Below are positions 16,720-25,185 of a stretch of 64,000 nt of DNA, piece by piece. Under the pieces are notes generated by a model. That model did no database searches and was not told the DNA's origin. It was given only the letters and a program-made list of their open reading frames with translations. The translations under genes were made by a program, and so were the position numbers. Every line of letters begins with the position of its first letter. The first letter of the stretch is position 1. Source of the DNA: Rhodocyclales bacterium (GTDB taxonomy: Bacteria > Pseudomonadota > Gammaproteobacteria > Burkholderiales > Rhodocyclaceae); contig JAQGMF010000012.1 of the NCBI GenBank assembly GCA_028292505.1, positions 39,435 to 103,434 of the forward strand, read 5' to 3'.

Positions 16720-17481
16720 ATGCAGATTGTTCCGCTTTCGGCCTTTCGCGACAACTATATCTGGGCTTTGGTTGCCCACGACCAGTGCATCGTCGTCGAT
16801 CCCGGCGAGGCTGCGCCTGTCTCGCAGTTTCTTGCGCGGCAGGATTTACGCCTCGCCGCCATTCTTGTCACTCATCGTCACAACGACCACATCGGCGGCG
16901 TCGCCGCGCTATGCCGGAGCTGGCAGGTGCCGGTCTTCGGGCCACCTTCAATTGATGTGGTCACTCAAGCTGTCGAGGAAGGCGACACCGTCCATCTGCC
17001 GGGCATCGGTGGTGCCGCTTCGGTCATGGCGGTACCCGGTCACACCGAAGAGCATATCGCCTTCCTGTACGAGGAGCTTCTCTTCTGCGGCGACACCTTG
17101 TTCGCTGGCGGTTGCGGACGTTTGCTGGGTAGCAGCACTGCGGTGGAATTGCACACATCCTTGCAGCGCATTGCGGCACTGCCAGCTTCGACGCAAATCT
17201 GTTGCGCTCATGAATACACACTCAACAATCTACGCTTCGCACGCGAAGTTGAACCGGAAAATGCCGCGTTGCTTGCACGCGTGGCGCGCTGCAACGCCTT
17301 GCGCGACAAGAACCTCCCCACCTTGCCTTCGCGGTTGGCGGACGAACTGATGACAAATCCCTTTTTACGCACGCAGGAAGTCGGCGTGCGTAGATCCGTG
17401 GAACGGCACGTCGGCAAACCGCTCGACCAACCCGCCGCCATCTTCGCGGCTCTGCGCGCCTGGAAAGACGTTTTCCAGTAA
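16720..17481 (+). CDS. gloB: hydroxyacylglutathione hydrolase (glyoxalase II)
   Basis: Hydrolyses S-lactoylglutathione to lactate and glutathione in methylglyoxal detoxification. Metallo-beta-lactamase fold with the binuclear metal motif THRHNDHIGG, PGHTEEH, FCGDTLF and CAHEYT. From ATG 16720 (MQIVPLSAFRDNY) it has 253 residues, like E. coli GloB; in-frame ATGs at 16711 and 16690 are alternatives. It is divergent from the methyltransferase with at most a few dozen bases between, so its promoter must overlap that gene's 5' end. Confidence 0.95.
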   Translation: MQIVPLSAFRDNYIWALVAHDQCIVVDPGEAAPVSQFLARQDLRLAAILVTHRHNDHIGGVAALCRSWQVPVFGPPSIDVVTQAVEEGDTVHLPGIGGAASVMAVPGHTEEHIAFLYEELLFCGDTLFAGGCGRLLGSSTAVELHTSLQRIAALPASTQICCAHEYTLNNLRFAREVEPENAALLARVARCNALRDKNLPTLPSRLADELMTNPFLRTQEVGVRRSVERHVGKPLDQPAAIFAALRAWKDVFQ

Positions 17482-17503
17482 GGCTCCGGCCTGAGCCGGC
17501 CTT
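17480..17503 (+). terminator. weak terminator after gloB
   Basis: AAGGC-TC-CGGC pairs with GCCG-GCCTT around CTGA with a 2-base bulge, directly after the gloB stop, and T-rich sequence follows. Moderate hairpin; likely ends the gloB transcript before the signalling operon. Confidence 0.5.
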
Positions 17504-17596
17504 TCCCATTTTGCGAGAGGTTTGTTCGGAAACCCGCCTGAATGACTGTTGGCTTCCTGCCCACTCTGCAAGCCCACCCCTGCAGCTTAAAAAGCA

Positions 17597-17623
17597 TCAA
17601 GGCGCTGCAATTTGTGCCGATAA
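17597..17623 (+). promoter_or_regulatory. sigma-28 (FliA)-like promoter of the signalling operon
   Basis: A perfect GCCGATAA -10 element (17616-17623) is preceded, after an 11-base spacer, by TCAAGGCG (17597-17604), close to the TCAAG-type FliA -35 known in Pseudomonas and the E. coli TAAAGTTT. The predicted start near 17630 leaves a leader of about 30 bases before ATG 17660. This suggests the operon belongs to the flagellar/chemotaxis regulon. Confidence 0.6.
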
Positions 17624-17659
17624 AACCACTTGGCGTACGTACATCTGTGGTGGCACGAC

Positions 17660-18484
17660 ATGGGCGAACCCGGCATACAAGACATTTCCTCGAACACGAA
17701 TGCGAGCACCCTGCTGCTCGTCGACGACGAGGACAACATCATTTCCGCATTGCGTCGCCTGCTGCGCCGCGACGGCTATCGCATCCTCACCGCCAACGGT
17801 GGCGAAGCGGGCCTGCAAGTGCTTGAGCACGAACATGTCGATGTCATCGTGTCGGATCAGCGCATGCCTGGCATGACCGGGACGGAATTTCTCAGCCGTG
17901 CGCGTGAAAAGTGGCCACAGACTATCCGCATCGTGCTCTCCGGTTACACTGAACTGGGCAGTGTCACATCGGCCATCAATGAAGGTTCCGTCTACAAGTT
18001 CCTCACCAAGCCCTGGGATGACGAACAACTGCGCGCCAATATTGCCGACGCCGTGCGACGCAAGCAGCTCGATGACGAGAACCGCCGTTTGCAACTGGAG
18101 CTCGCTTCTGCCAACGCCAAGTTGAACGACCTGCTCGAAGAGCGACAACGCCGCATTGCCATCGGCGAAGCCTCGCTGCACGTCGCCCACGAGGTGATTG
18201 CCGCGCTGCCCCTGGCCGTGCTTGGCGTCGACAACGAATACATGATTGCACTGGCCAACGAAGCGGCACAGCAACTCCTCGGCAGCAGCCTCATCGGTCT
18301 CGACGCACGCACCGACCTGCCCGCTGTGTTGCAGGACATTTTGCATTGCGCGAACCCGGCCTATGCCGAAGTCATTATCAATGGCAAGGCCGTGCGCGTT
18401 GTCAGCAACGATTTAGGCTCGGAGCGCAAACCGCGCGGCCGTGTGGTTGCATTGTTCTACAGCGACACAGGAAAGTCCTCATGA
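17660..18484 (+). CDS. response regulator with REC and PAS domains
   Basis: 274 residues. N-terminal receiver with the acidic pair (LLVDDEDN), acceptor Asp in VIVSDQRMPG and Lys in FLTKPWDD; then a coiled coil and a PAS-like domain (AALPLAVLGVDNEYMIALANEAAQ). No DNA-binding or enzymatic output. The KPWDD form is typical of the receiver subfamily attached to HD-GYP and HDOD modules, and its receiver resembles those at 21524 and 22907. ATG 17660 fits the predicted FliA start; a TTG at 17630 would lie on the transcription start. It overlaps the next gene as ATGA. Confidence 0.88.
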   Translation: MGEPGIQDISSNTNASTLLLVDDEDNIISALRRLLRRDGYRILTANGGEAGLQVLEHEHVDVIVSDQRMPGMTGTEFLSRAREKWPQTIRIVLSGYTELGSVTSAINEGSVYKFLTKPWDDEQLRANIADAVRRKQLDDENRRLQLELASANAKLNDLLEERQRRIAIGEASLHVAHEVIAALPLAVLGVDNEYMIALANEAAQQLLGSSLIGLDARTDLPAVLQDILHCANPAYAEVIINGKAVRVVSNDLGSERKPRGRVVALFYSDTGKSS

Positions 18485-18654
18485 ACGATACCAATCAGAA
18501 TGGAAACATCGCGGCCGATCAAGACAGTCCTTTGCAGAGCGCTGCATCGCGCGAAGAACTGAAGGCGGCGTTCTCGCCCGACACGCCGGACGAGGTCCGC
18601 GAACGCGTGTTGAACGCTGTGCTTGCCGTGCTCAATGGAGATGACGATGACTGA
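18481..18654 (+). CDS. 57-residue acidic microprotein, coupled in the operon
   Basis: Starts MNDTNQNGNIAADQD and ends VLNAVLAVLNGDDDD. Its ATG overlaps the stop of the REC-PAS gene (ATGA) and its end overlaps the HDOD gene by 8 bases, so all three are translationally coupled. Residues 25-50 look helical (REELKAAFSPDTPDEVRERV). No family recognised; the acidic tail and position suggest a small partner of the adjacent regulators, which is inference. Confidence 0.7.
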   Translation: MNDTNQNGNIAADQDSPLQSAASREELKAAFSPDTPDEVRERVLNAVLAVLNGDDDD

Positions 18655-19531
18655 GGCGCAGAGCACGCGTGTTGGCGAGCCACCACCGCACACGCCCAGC
18701 ATAGATGACATCATCATTCGTTTTGGCGACCTGCCCGGATTGCCTGCTGTCGCTGCCGATCTGGTGAGTTCGATGGACGACGATGATCTTGACCTCAGCG
18801 AACTCGTCACAAAAATAGAATGCGATCAGGCCCTGGCAACCAAGATCGTGCGCGTCGCCAACTCCCCCTTCTTTGGCATGATGGGCAAGGTCAGCTCAGT
18901 GCACCAGGCGGCCACGGTAATCGGCTTGCGCACGATTCGCTCGCTGGCGCTGGCCAGTGCCATGTCGAGCCTACGCCCACAAGCTGGTGCGCCAGGCATC
19001 GATCTGCATGAATACTGGCTGCACGCCTTCCAGACTGCGCTGGCCTCCCGCGAAATCGCGCGAGCCGTGCGTTTCGGTCACGATCAAGCATTCCTCGCCG
19101 GGCTGATACACGACATCGGCAAGCTCGTGCTGGCCGTTCTCTACCCGGATCTGATCGAGAAACTCGCTGCCAAGCGCGCAGAAATGAATACGTCATGGAG
19201 CGAGGCGGAACGAGCGCTGGGCCTGCCCTCGCACGGCTCGGTCGGCGCCGCGCTGGCCAAGCACTGGCACTTTCCCGAGACGCTGTATCGGGCGATCGAA
19301 GGCCATCACCCACCGTTCGACACGCCGGATCGCATCACCGACATCGTGCACATCGCAGACGCGTTGGCGGTTGCCTATTGCGCCGCCAGGACCGGCAAGG
19401 CCAAGGCAATCGAACTCAATGGTGCAGCATTCAAGCGCTTGTCATTAAGCGACGCGCAATTGCGCAGGGCTGTCAGGGCTCTGAGTCAGGCCGATGACAT
19501 TGCCATGCAGATGAGCCAGGAGCGGGCATGA
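18647..19531 (+). CDS. HDOD domain protein
   Basis: 294 residues with an HDOD domain over most of the length: FGDLPGLPAVAADLV, IECDQALATKIVRVANSPFFG, VIGLRTIRSLALA, FLAGLIHDIGKLVLA and the later GAALAKHWHFPE. HDOD proteins are non-catalytic HD relatives used in signalling, often with chemotaxis or c-di-GMP proteins. ATG 18647 is preferred because GGAG lies at 18637-18640; in-frame ATGs at 18635 and 18641 also exist. It overlaps the following kinase by 4 bases. Confidence 0.92.
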   Translation: MTEAQSTRVGEPPPHTPSIDDIIIRFGDLPGLPAVAADLVSSMDDDDLDLSELVTKIECDQALATKIVRVANSPFFGMMGKVSSVHQAATVIGLRTIRSLALASAMSSLRPQAGAPGIDLHEYWLHAFQTALASREIARAVRFGHDQAFLAGLIHDIGKLVLAVLYPDLIEKLAAKRAEMNTSWSEAERALGLPSHGSVGAALAKHWHFPETLYRAIEGHHPPFDTPDRITDIVHIADALAVAYCAARTGKAKAIELNGAAFKRLSLSDAQLRRAVRALSQADDIAMQMSQERA

Positions 19532-21351
19532 ACACGCTGCAGGAGCAACGTGCCGTTACGTTATCAACTGCTTGGCTCGATCGCCTGGGCATCGGCATTC
19601 TCGTCGTGCACGGTCAAACGGTCATTCGCGCCACAACGGCGGCAATGGTTTTGCTCGATCGCAAGGACGCGCCCATGATAGGTCGCGACGTACTGCAGTT
19701 ATTCGCTCCCGAAGACGCAAACAAGTTGCGCCCGTGGCTCAAGGCGATCTATACCAATTCCGAACACGCTGGCTCGTTAGTAGTGGCGTCGGACGTCGGC
19801 AGCCCGCGTCATTTCCGCTTGACAGCCGGCCCCAACGACGGTGGCTCGGAGAGCACGCGCATCATCACCATCGAAGAGCACATACCGGGCGGTGCGGCAG
19901 CGAACGCGGCCGAGCTGCGACGAACATTCAAGGAATTGCTAGACGGCAATCCGCTACCAACCTTCGTGCTCAATCGCGACCACGTCGTGCTGCACTGGAA
20001 CCGCGCTTGCGAAGTTGTGCTCGGTGTCACCGCGCACGAGATGGTCGGCACGCGCGATCACTGGACGCCTTTTTTTGATACCCCCGCGCCGGCGATTGCC
20101 GATCTGATCATCGACGACTTGCAGAGCGCCGAAGCGCACACGCTCTACGGCGACACGCTGAAGCCGTCGGCCATCATCAGCGACGGGCTGGAAGCCTCGC
20201 GCTTCTTCCCCAACCTCGGCGACAAAGGCCGCTGGTTGCTCATGACCGCAGCGCCGATCCGCAATGCGCATGGCGTCGTGATGGGCTCCATAGAAACGCT
20301 GGTCGATATCACGGAGATCAAGGATGCCGAGGCTTCGCTGCGCCTCGCGCACCAGGGTTTGGAAGATCTGGTGAGAAAGCGCACTGCCGAGCTGGAAAGC
20401 GCCAAAGGCGCGCTCGAAAGAGATATTGAAAAACGCGAACAGGCCGAGCGGGCTTTACTCGATCGCTACGTCGAGATGACCAATCTCAACATCAAGCTTT
20501 CCGAAGCCAACCAGCAAATCCAGGCAGCGCAGAACCAGTTGCTGCAAAACGAGAAGCTGGCTTCGATCGGCCAGCTCGCCGCCGGCGTGGCACACGAAAT
20601 CAACAATCCGATCGGTTACGTGTTTTCCAATTTCAGCACGCTCGAACATTACGTCGCCGATCTGCTCTCGCTCATCGAGGCCTACCATGCCGCCGAGCCA
20701 CATATTGCCGACGAAGCCCAACAGCACGCCGTGCAGGCGCTACGCGAGCGGCTCGATCTCGAATTCCTGAAAGAAGACACGCGCTCGCTGATGAGCGAAT
20801 CGCGCGAAGGCATCGAACGTGTGCGCAAGATCGTGCAAGACCTCAAAGACTTTTCTCACGTCGACTCCGACGCGTCGTGGCAATGGGCCGACCTGCACAA
20901 GGGCATCGATTCGACCCTCAATATCGTCAGCAACGAAATAAAGTATCATGCCGACGTCATCAAGGAATACGGCCAGATTCCCAAGATTCAGTGCCTGCCC
21001 TCGCAATTGAACCAGGTATTCATGAACCTGTTGGTCAATGCCGCTCACGCTATGGAAGGACGACCCACGCGCGGCGCCATCACGGTGAGTTCCGGCGTCG
21101 ACGAAAATGACATATGGGTGGCCGTCAGCGATACCGGCTGCGGCATGAGCGAAGAGACCTGCAGCAAGATATTCGACCCCTTCTACACGACCAAGCCGAT
21201 TGGCAAAGGTACCGGCCTGGGTCTGTCGCTATCGTATGGCATCGTACAGAAGCATCATGGCAGTATCGACGTCACCTCGGTGCCCGGTGAGGGCACGCGT
21301 TTCTGTGTGAAATTGCCGATACGCCAGGCAGAGGAAGCCATCGCCAGATGA
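19528..21351 (+). CDS. soluble PAS-domain sensor histidine kinase
   Basis: 607 residues, no clear membrane segment. Two PAS-like domains (about 20-110 and 130-275, ending VDITEIKDAEAS), a long coiled coil (275-345), HisKA with His356 in GVAHEINNPIG, then HATPase with MNLLVNAAHAM, SDTGCGMS and GKGTGLGLSLS. The NtrB/HWE-like VAHEINNP box suits a cytoplasmic kinase phosphorylating the neighbouring receivers. AGGAG at 19518-19522 precedes the ATG. It is coupled by ATGA overlaps at both ends. Confidence 0.92.
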   Translation: MNTLQEQRAVTLSTAWLDRLGIGILVVHGQTVIRATTAAMVLLDRKDAPMIGRDVLQLFAPEDANKLRPWLKAIYTNSEHAGSLVVASDVGSPRHFRLTAGPNDGGSESTRIITIEEHIPGGAAANAAELRRTFKELLDGNPLPTFVLNRDHVVLHWNRACEVVLGVTAHEMVGTRDHWTPFFDTPAPAIADLIIDDLQSAEAHTLYGDTLKPSAIISDGLEASRFFPNLGDKGRWLLMTAAPIRNAHGVVMGSIETLVDITEIKDAEASLRLAHQGLEDLVRKRTAELESAKGALERDIEKREQAERALLDRYVEMTNLNIKLSEANQQIQAAQNQLLQNEKLASIGQLAAGVAHEINNPIGYVFSNFSTLEHYVADLLSLIEAYHAAEPHIADEAQQHAVQALRERLDLEFLKEDTRSLMSESREGIERVRKIVQDLKDFSHVDSDASWQWADLHKGIDSTLNIVSNEIKYHADVIKEYGQIPKIQCLPSQLNQVFMNLLVNAAHAMEGRPTRGAITVSSGVDENDIWVAVSDTGCGMSEETCSKIFDPFYTTKPIGKGTGLGLSLSYGIVQKHHGSIDVTSVPGEGTRFCVKLPIRQAEEAIAR

Positions 21352-21527
21352 TTGCGCAAAAAATATTGCCGTTGGCGCACCACGCCGCCGAACATCACGC
21401 CACGCAACCGATGGACGCCGCCTACGCCAAGCTCAACGATATGTATGGCACGGAGGACCTTCTCGACCTGGTCCGAACGCCACAGGAGCGCCACATGGAA
21501 TCTCGTACGGAGGCTCGTACCGCATGA
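21348..21527 (+). CDS. 59-residue microprotein between kinase and HD-GYP regulator
   Basis: Reading ATG 21348 gives MIAQKILPLAHHAAEHHATQ, then a helical-looking middle (AYAKLNDMYGTEDLLDL), ending ESRTEARTA. The ATG overlaps the kinase stop (ATGA) and its stop overlaps the next ATG at 21524 in the same way, with GAGGAAG and GGAGG sites in place. The double ATGA coupling is strong evidence that it is translated. No family recognised; it is unrelated in sequence to the 57-residue protein upstream. Confidence 0.65.
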   Translation: MIAQKILPLAHHAAEHHATQPMDAAYAKLNDMYGTEDLLDLVRTPQERHMESRTEARTA

Positions 21528-22873
21528 CCGATGTTGCTGCCACAAGTCCGACGAGCGCACAGAGCGCGACAAATTGGCCCCCCGGCTATACGAACGCGCC
21601 GGTCGTCATGCTGGTCGACGACGAGACGAATGTTCTGAATGCACTGCGTCGACTGCTCAGGCCGGTTGGCTACACCGTGCTCACCGCCAACGGCGGCGCG
21701 GAAGCCTTGAGTCTGCTCGCGGCGCAGGAGGTAGACCTGCTCGTATCCGACATGCGCATGCCGGAAATGGATGGTGCGCAGTTGCTCGCCCAGGCCCGTC
21801 AGCGCTGGCCGGACACGCAGCGCGTGCTGCTCACTGGATATGCCGATGTCACATCTGCGGTGTCGGCCATCAACGAAGGTGGCATCTTCCGCTACGTCTC
21901 CAAACCCTGGGACGAGCATGAATTTCTCAGCATCATTCATCAGGCATTGTCGTGGCGTGGCCTGCAACGCGAGAAGCTGCGTCTGGAAGCGCTCACCTTC
22001 AAGCAGAACGAAGAACTCAAGTCGCTCAATGCCAGCCTGGAGGCCAAGGTCGCGGAGCGCACCGCCGATCTGCAGATCGCCAATCAGGAACTGACGCTGG
22101 CCAACGAGAAACTCCAGAAGACTTTCTTCAACACAGTGCAGGTCATGTCCAGCCTCATCGAGCTGCGTGCGCCGCAACTCGCTGGTCACAGCCGACGCGT
22201 GGCCGACGTGGCACGCCGGATCGCCGAGAAGATGGGATTGAACTCAGCGGCGATTCACGAGGTGCTGATGGCGGGCCTGCTGCATGACATTGGCAAGATC
22301 GGCTATGGTGACCAGTTGCTGGCCACGCCGATGGCGAAGATGACTGCCGAAGGACTGAGCCAGGCGCGCAAGCATCCGCTCAATGGCGCTGCGGCCTTGA
22401 TGTCGCTCCCCGATATGCGTGGTGTGGCGGCGGTCATTCGTAGTCACCATGAGCGCTGGGACGGCACCGGCTTTCCCGATGGGCTCAAGGGCGAGGCCAT
22501 TCCTCTGGGGGCCCGCATCCTGGCATTAGCCAACGACTATGATGCAGTACAGATCGGCACGCTGTCGGTAAAGAAGCACAACAGCGACGAGGCCAAACAG
22601 TACGTCATCGAAGGGCGCAGCTTCCGTTATGACCCGGCCGTGTGCGACGCCTTCTCGGAACTGATCGGCCGCGCGCGCGCCAAGCCTGTCGCTGAAATAC
22701 GCGTCAATGGCGCACAGGCCAAACCAGGCATGGTGCTCACGCGCGACTTGTTCAGCCATGAAGGCGTACTGCTACTGGCAGTGGAACACGTGCTCGACAA
22801 TGTGCTGATCAAACAGGTTCGCGAATACGAAGAAACGAATGGCAAGGCCTTGATCATTTGCGTCAAAGCCTGA
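21524..22873 (+). CDS. response regulator with HD-GYP domain (c-di-GMP phosphodiesterase type)
   Basis: 449 residues. Receiver with Asp76 in LLVSDMRMPEMDG and Lys in VSKPWDE; a coiled coil (about 140-200); HD-GYP domain with the HD pair 254-255 in GLLHDIGKIGYGD and 308-310 in SHHERWDGTGFPDGLKGE, with GARILALANDYDAV. The GYP position reads GFP. The metal ligands look intact, so c-di-GMP hydrolysis is likely but not proven. RpfG-like architecture. GGAGG lies ten bases before ATG 21524. Confidence 0.93.
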   Translation: MTDVAATSPTSAQSATNWPPGYTNAPVVMLVDDETNVLNALRRLLRPVGYTVLTANGGAEALSLLAAQEVDLLVSDMRMPEMDGAQLLAQARQRWPDTQRVLLTGYADVTSAVSAINEGGIFRYVSKPWDEHEFLSIIHQALSWRGLQREKLRLEALTFKQNEELKSLNASLEAKVAERTADLQIANQELTLANEKLQKTFFNTVQVMSSLIELRAPQLAGHSRRVADVARRIAEKMGLNSAAIHEVLMAGLLHDIGKIGYGDQLLATPMAKMTAEGLSQARKHPLNGAAALMSLPDMRGVAAVIRSHHERWDGTGFPDGLKGEAIPLGARILALANDYDAVQIGTLSVKKHNSDEAKQYVIEGRSFRYDPAVCDAFSELIGRARAKPVAEIRVNGAQAKPGMVLTRDLFSHEGVLLLAVEHVLDNVLIKQVREYEETNGKALIICVKA

Positions 22874-22906
22874 AATGGATTGGCGCCAGAACAATGGAGA
22901 TGTCAT

Positions 22907-23461
22907 ATGAATGACAAGGACGACACGGTGATCCGCATCATGCTGATCGATGACGAACGCAATGTGCTCTCGGCACTGTCGCGTCTGCTGCGACAGGACT
23001 GGGGCGATCGGGCGTTGATCGAGACACACAGCAATCCCGTGCATGCCATCGAGCAGGCCAAGACCCGATATTACGATGCCATAATGTCAGATTATCGCAT
23101 GCCGGAAATGGATGGCATCGCACTGCTCACGCGGATTCGCGAACTGCAGCCGACGACGGCACGCATCATTCTCTCCGCAAGCACCGACTTCGACGTGCTC
23201 ATGGTGGCGATCAACGAAGTCGGCATCTCGCGTTTCCTGCCCAAACCCTGGGATGATGACGAAGTCATCAAGGCCGTCCGCAACGCGGTGCAGGTCACCC
23301 ACAAGACGCGCGATCTGGCGCGCCTCAACGGCGAACTCGACGATGATGCGGAAACGGCAATTCGCTCCCGGGCCGAACTGAAGCGGCTCGAAAAACTCGA
23401 GCCCGGCATCACGCAAGTGCGCTGGGGACCGAACGGCGAAGTGCTGCTGGACGAGGAATAA
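22907..23461 (+). CDS. response regulator, REC with short C-terminal extension
   Basis: 184 residues. Receiver with DDERN, acceptor Asp62 in AIMSDYRMPEMDG and Lys in FLPKPWDDDE, followed by about 60 residues (ARLNGELDDDAETAIRSRAE onward, ending GPNGEVLLDEE) with no known output domain. Same receiver subfamily as the two others in the operon. GGAGA precedes ATG 22907; the gap from the HD-GYP gene is 33 bases. Last gene of the plus-strand operon; it converges on a CheY-like gene. Confidence 0.88.
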   Translation: MNDKDDTVIRIMLIDDERNVLSALSRLLRQDWGDRALIETHSNPVHAIEQAKTRYYDAIMSDYRMPEMDGIALLTRIRELQPTTARIILSASTDFDVLMVAINEVGISRFLPKPWDDDEVIKAVRNAVQVTHKTRDLARLNGELDDDAETAIRSRAELKRLEKLEPGITQVRWGPNGEVLLDEE

Positions 23462-23471
23462 AGGCGGTAGG

Positions 23472-23888
23472 TTACTTTGCCGAATCCAGCTGCGATGGCG
23501 CAGCCACTTGAAATGCCTGCAGAACGGCGTCGACGACCCGGGCGGCATTGAACGGCTTCACCACGTAACCGCTCGCACCGGCCTGGATGGCCGCTTGCAC
23601 GGTTTGCCGATCGGCCGAGCCCGTCACCATCAGCACACGGATGTCGGGCAGCTCGCTACGTATTTCCTTGAGCGCATCGACGCCATTGCTATTGGGCATC
23701 AGTACGTCCATGCAGACCAACTTCGGTTTGAGCTTACGGCAAGCCAGAATCGCCGTAGGTCCGTCTTTGGCCTCGCCAACCACCTCGGCACCTTCCTGAC
23801 GCAGAATGCCACGCAGCATCGCGCGCGTCGTGTCGTTGTCGTCCACGACCAGGACAGTCAGATTTCTCAAAACTTGTTTGTCTGCCAT
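23472..23888 (-). CDS. CheY-like single-domain response regulator
   Basis: 138 residues, one receiver domain: VVDDNDTTRAMLRGILR, acceptor Asp61 in LVCMDVLMPNSNG, Thr in MVTGSAD and Lys in VVKPFNAARV. No output domain, so it acts by protein contact, as CheY does. GGAGG precedes the ATG. On the minus strand a GG-N10-GC pair (TTGGCA...CGGC) upstream only vaguely resembles a sigma-54 promoter. Confidence 0.9.
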   Translation of the reverse strand: MADKQVLRNLTVLVVDDNDTTRAMLRGILRQEGAEVVGEAKDGPTAILACRKLKPKLVCMDVLMPNSNGVDALKEIRSELPDIRVLMVTGSADRQTVQAAIQAGASGYVVKPFNAARVVDAVLQAFQVAAPSQLDSAK

Positions 23889-24037
23889 GTTGCCTCCGCT
23901 GTACCCGTCTACGGCCGATTCTTTGCCAACTCAACGGCGCGCTAGTGCCGCGACACGCAACGCCACATCGCCCTCCCGGTTCAAGGCATACGGCGTTTTT
24001 CTCAAGAATTCTATGGCGTGGGCATGCGATTGCAAAC

Positions 24038-24994
24038 TCATTGTAGATCGACTGTTTCTATCTCGGCCACGACGCGGTTGCGACCAGCATCTTTCGCAGC
24101 GTACAAGGCGTCATCCGCCGCCTTGAGAAGCGCCACGCTGCCAAGACCATCGCGATCTGGCACCCGGCAGGCTGCGCCCAGGCTCATCGTCACCAAGCCT
24201 TCCTTGCTGCCGCCGTGCGCGATGGCGAGCCGCTCGATATCACTGCGCATCGCCTCAGCCAGTTGCTGTGCGCCCTGCAGATCCGTGTCCGGCAAGATGA
24301 CGGCGAACTCCTCGCCGCCATAGCGCGCAACCAGATCGGTCGGCCGCTTGAGGCGTGCCGCCAAAGTCTGCGCAACGGTGCGTAGACATTCATCGCCCAT
24401 CTGATGGCCGTAAAAATCGTTGTACTGCTTAAAGAAATCGACATCGCACATCAGCAACGAGACCTCAGTTTCGTGCCGCGCACCACGCGCCCACTCACGC
24501 GCGAGAAATTCATCGAACTGGCGACGATTGGCGATACCCGTGAGGCCGTCGACCGCAGACAAACGCGTCAGCTCGCGATTGGCTTCGTCCAGACGTCGTG
24601 TGAGCACGACCAGCGAATAGCGCATCTGTGCGATACGCTGCATGGCGCGCACCTTGGCGGTGAGTACGACTTCGGAAATCGGCTTGACAAGATAATCGTC
24701 GCCGCCGACAGCGATGCCGCGCTCCAGGTCTTCGTCGCTAGTGCGTGCGGTGAGAAGAATGATGGGCGTCCATTCACCATCGCGTTCAAGCTGACGAATG
24801 CGCTTGGTCACCTCGTAACCATTGAGACCGGGCATCACGACATCCACCAAGACTAGGTCAGGGCGATGCTGTTTGAATAACTCGATACCGGTTGCGCCGT
24901 CCTGCGCCACGAAAGGCTCGATTCCCATACGCCGTAGCTGATGGCTGACCAGTGTCAGACTCGTCAACGTATCGTCGATGATCAGCGCCTTCAT
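24038..24994 (-). CDS. response regulator with GGDEF domain (diguanylate cyclase)
   Basis: 318 residues. Receiver with Asp51 in VLVDVVMPGLNG and Lys in YLVKPISE, then GGDEF with signature GGEEF (226-230) and inhibitory site RPTD (217-220) at the usual 5-residue distance. Predicted to make c-di-GMP when phosphorylated, with product inhibition (PleD/WspR-like). The open frame extends 27 codons upstream, but GGGGAGA just before ATG 24994 fixes the start. It counterbalances the HD-GYP regulator nearby. Confidence 0.94.
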   Translation of the reverse strand: MKALIIDDTLTSLTLVSHQLRRMGIEPFVAQDGATGIELFKQHRPDLVLVDVVMPGLNGYEVTKRIRQLERDGEWTPIILLTARTSDEDLERGIAVGGDDYLVKPISEVVLTAKVRAMQRIAQMRYSLVVLTRRLDEANRELTRLSAVDGLTGIANRRQFDEFLAREWARGARHETEVSLLMCDVDFFKQYNDFYGHQMGDECLRTVAQTLAARLKRPTDLVARYGGEEFAVILPDTDLQGAQQLAEAMRSDIERLAIAHGGSKEGLVTMSLGAACRVPDRDGLGSVALLKAADDALYAAKDAGRNRVVAEIETVDLQ

Positions 24995-25185
24995 GCAATT
25001 CTCCCCGCGGGGTGTTTGGCCGCTTTGCGCTGGCAACTTTGCCAGCTTGAGGCATGTTAACCCGCCGTCCGTCACCCGCTCGCGCAGAGAAAGGCCTGTA
25101 AACTCAGTCAGCTATTGTGACCTGGGGCTGGCTTCCTGCGCTAGATTGGCTAGAATTCGGCAAACCTTTCAGTACGAGGGACCCC

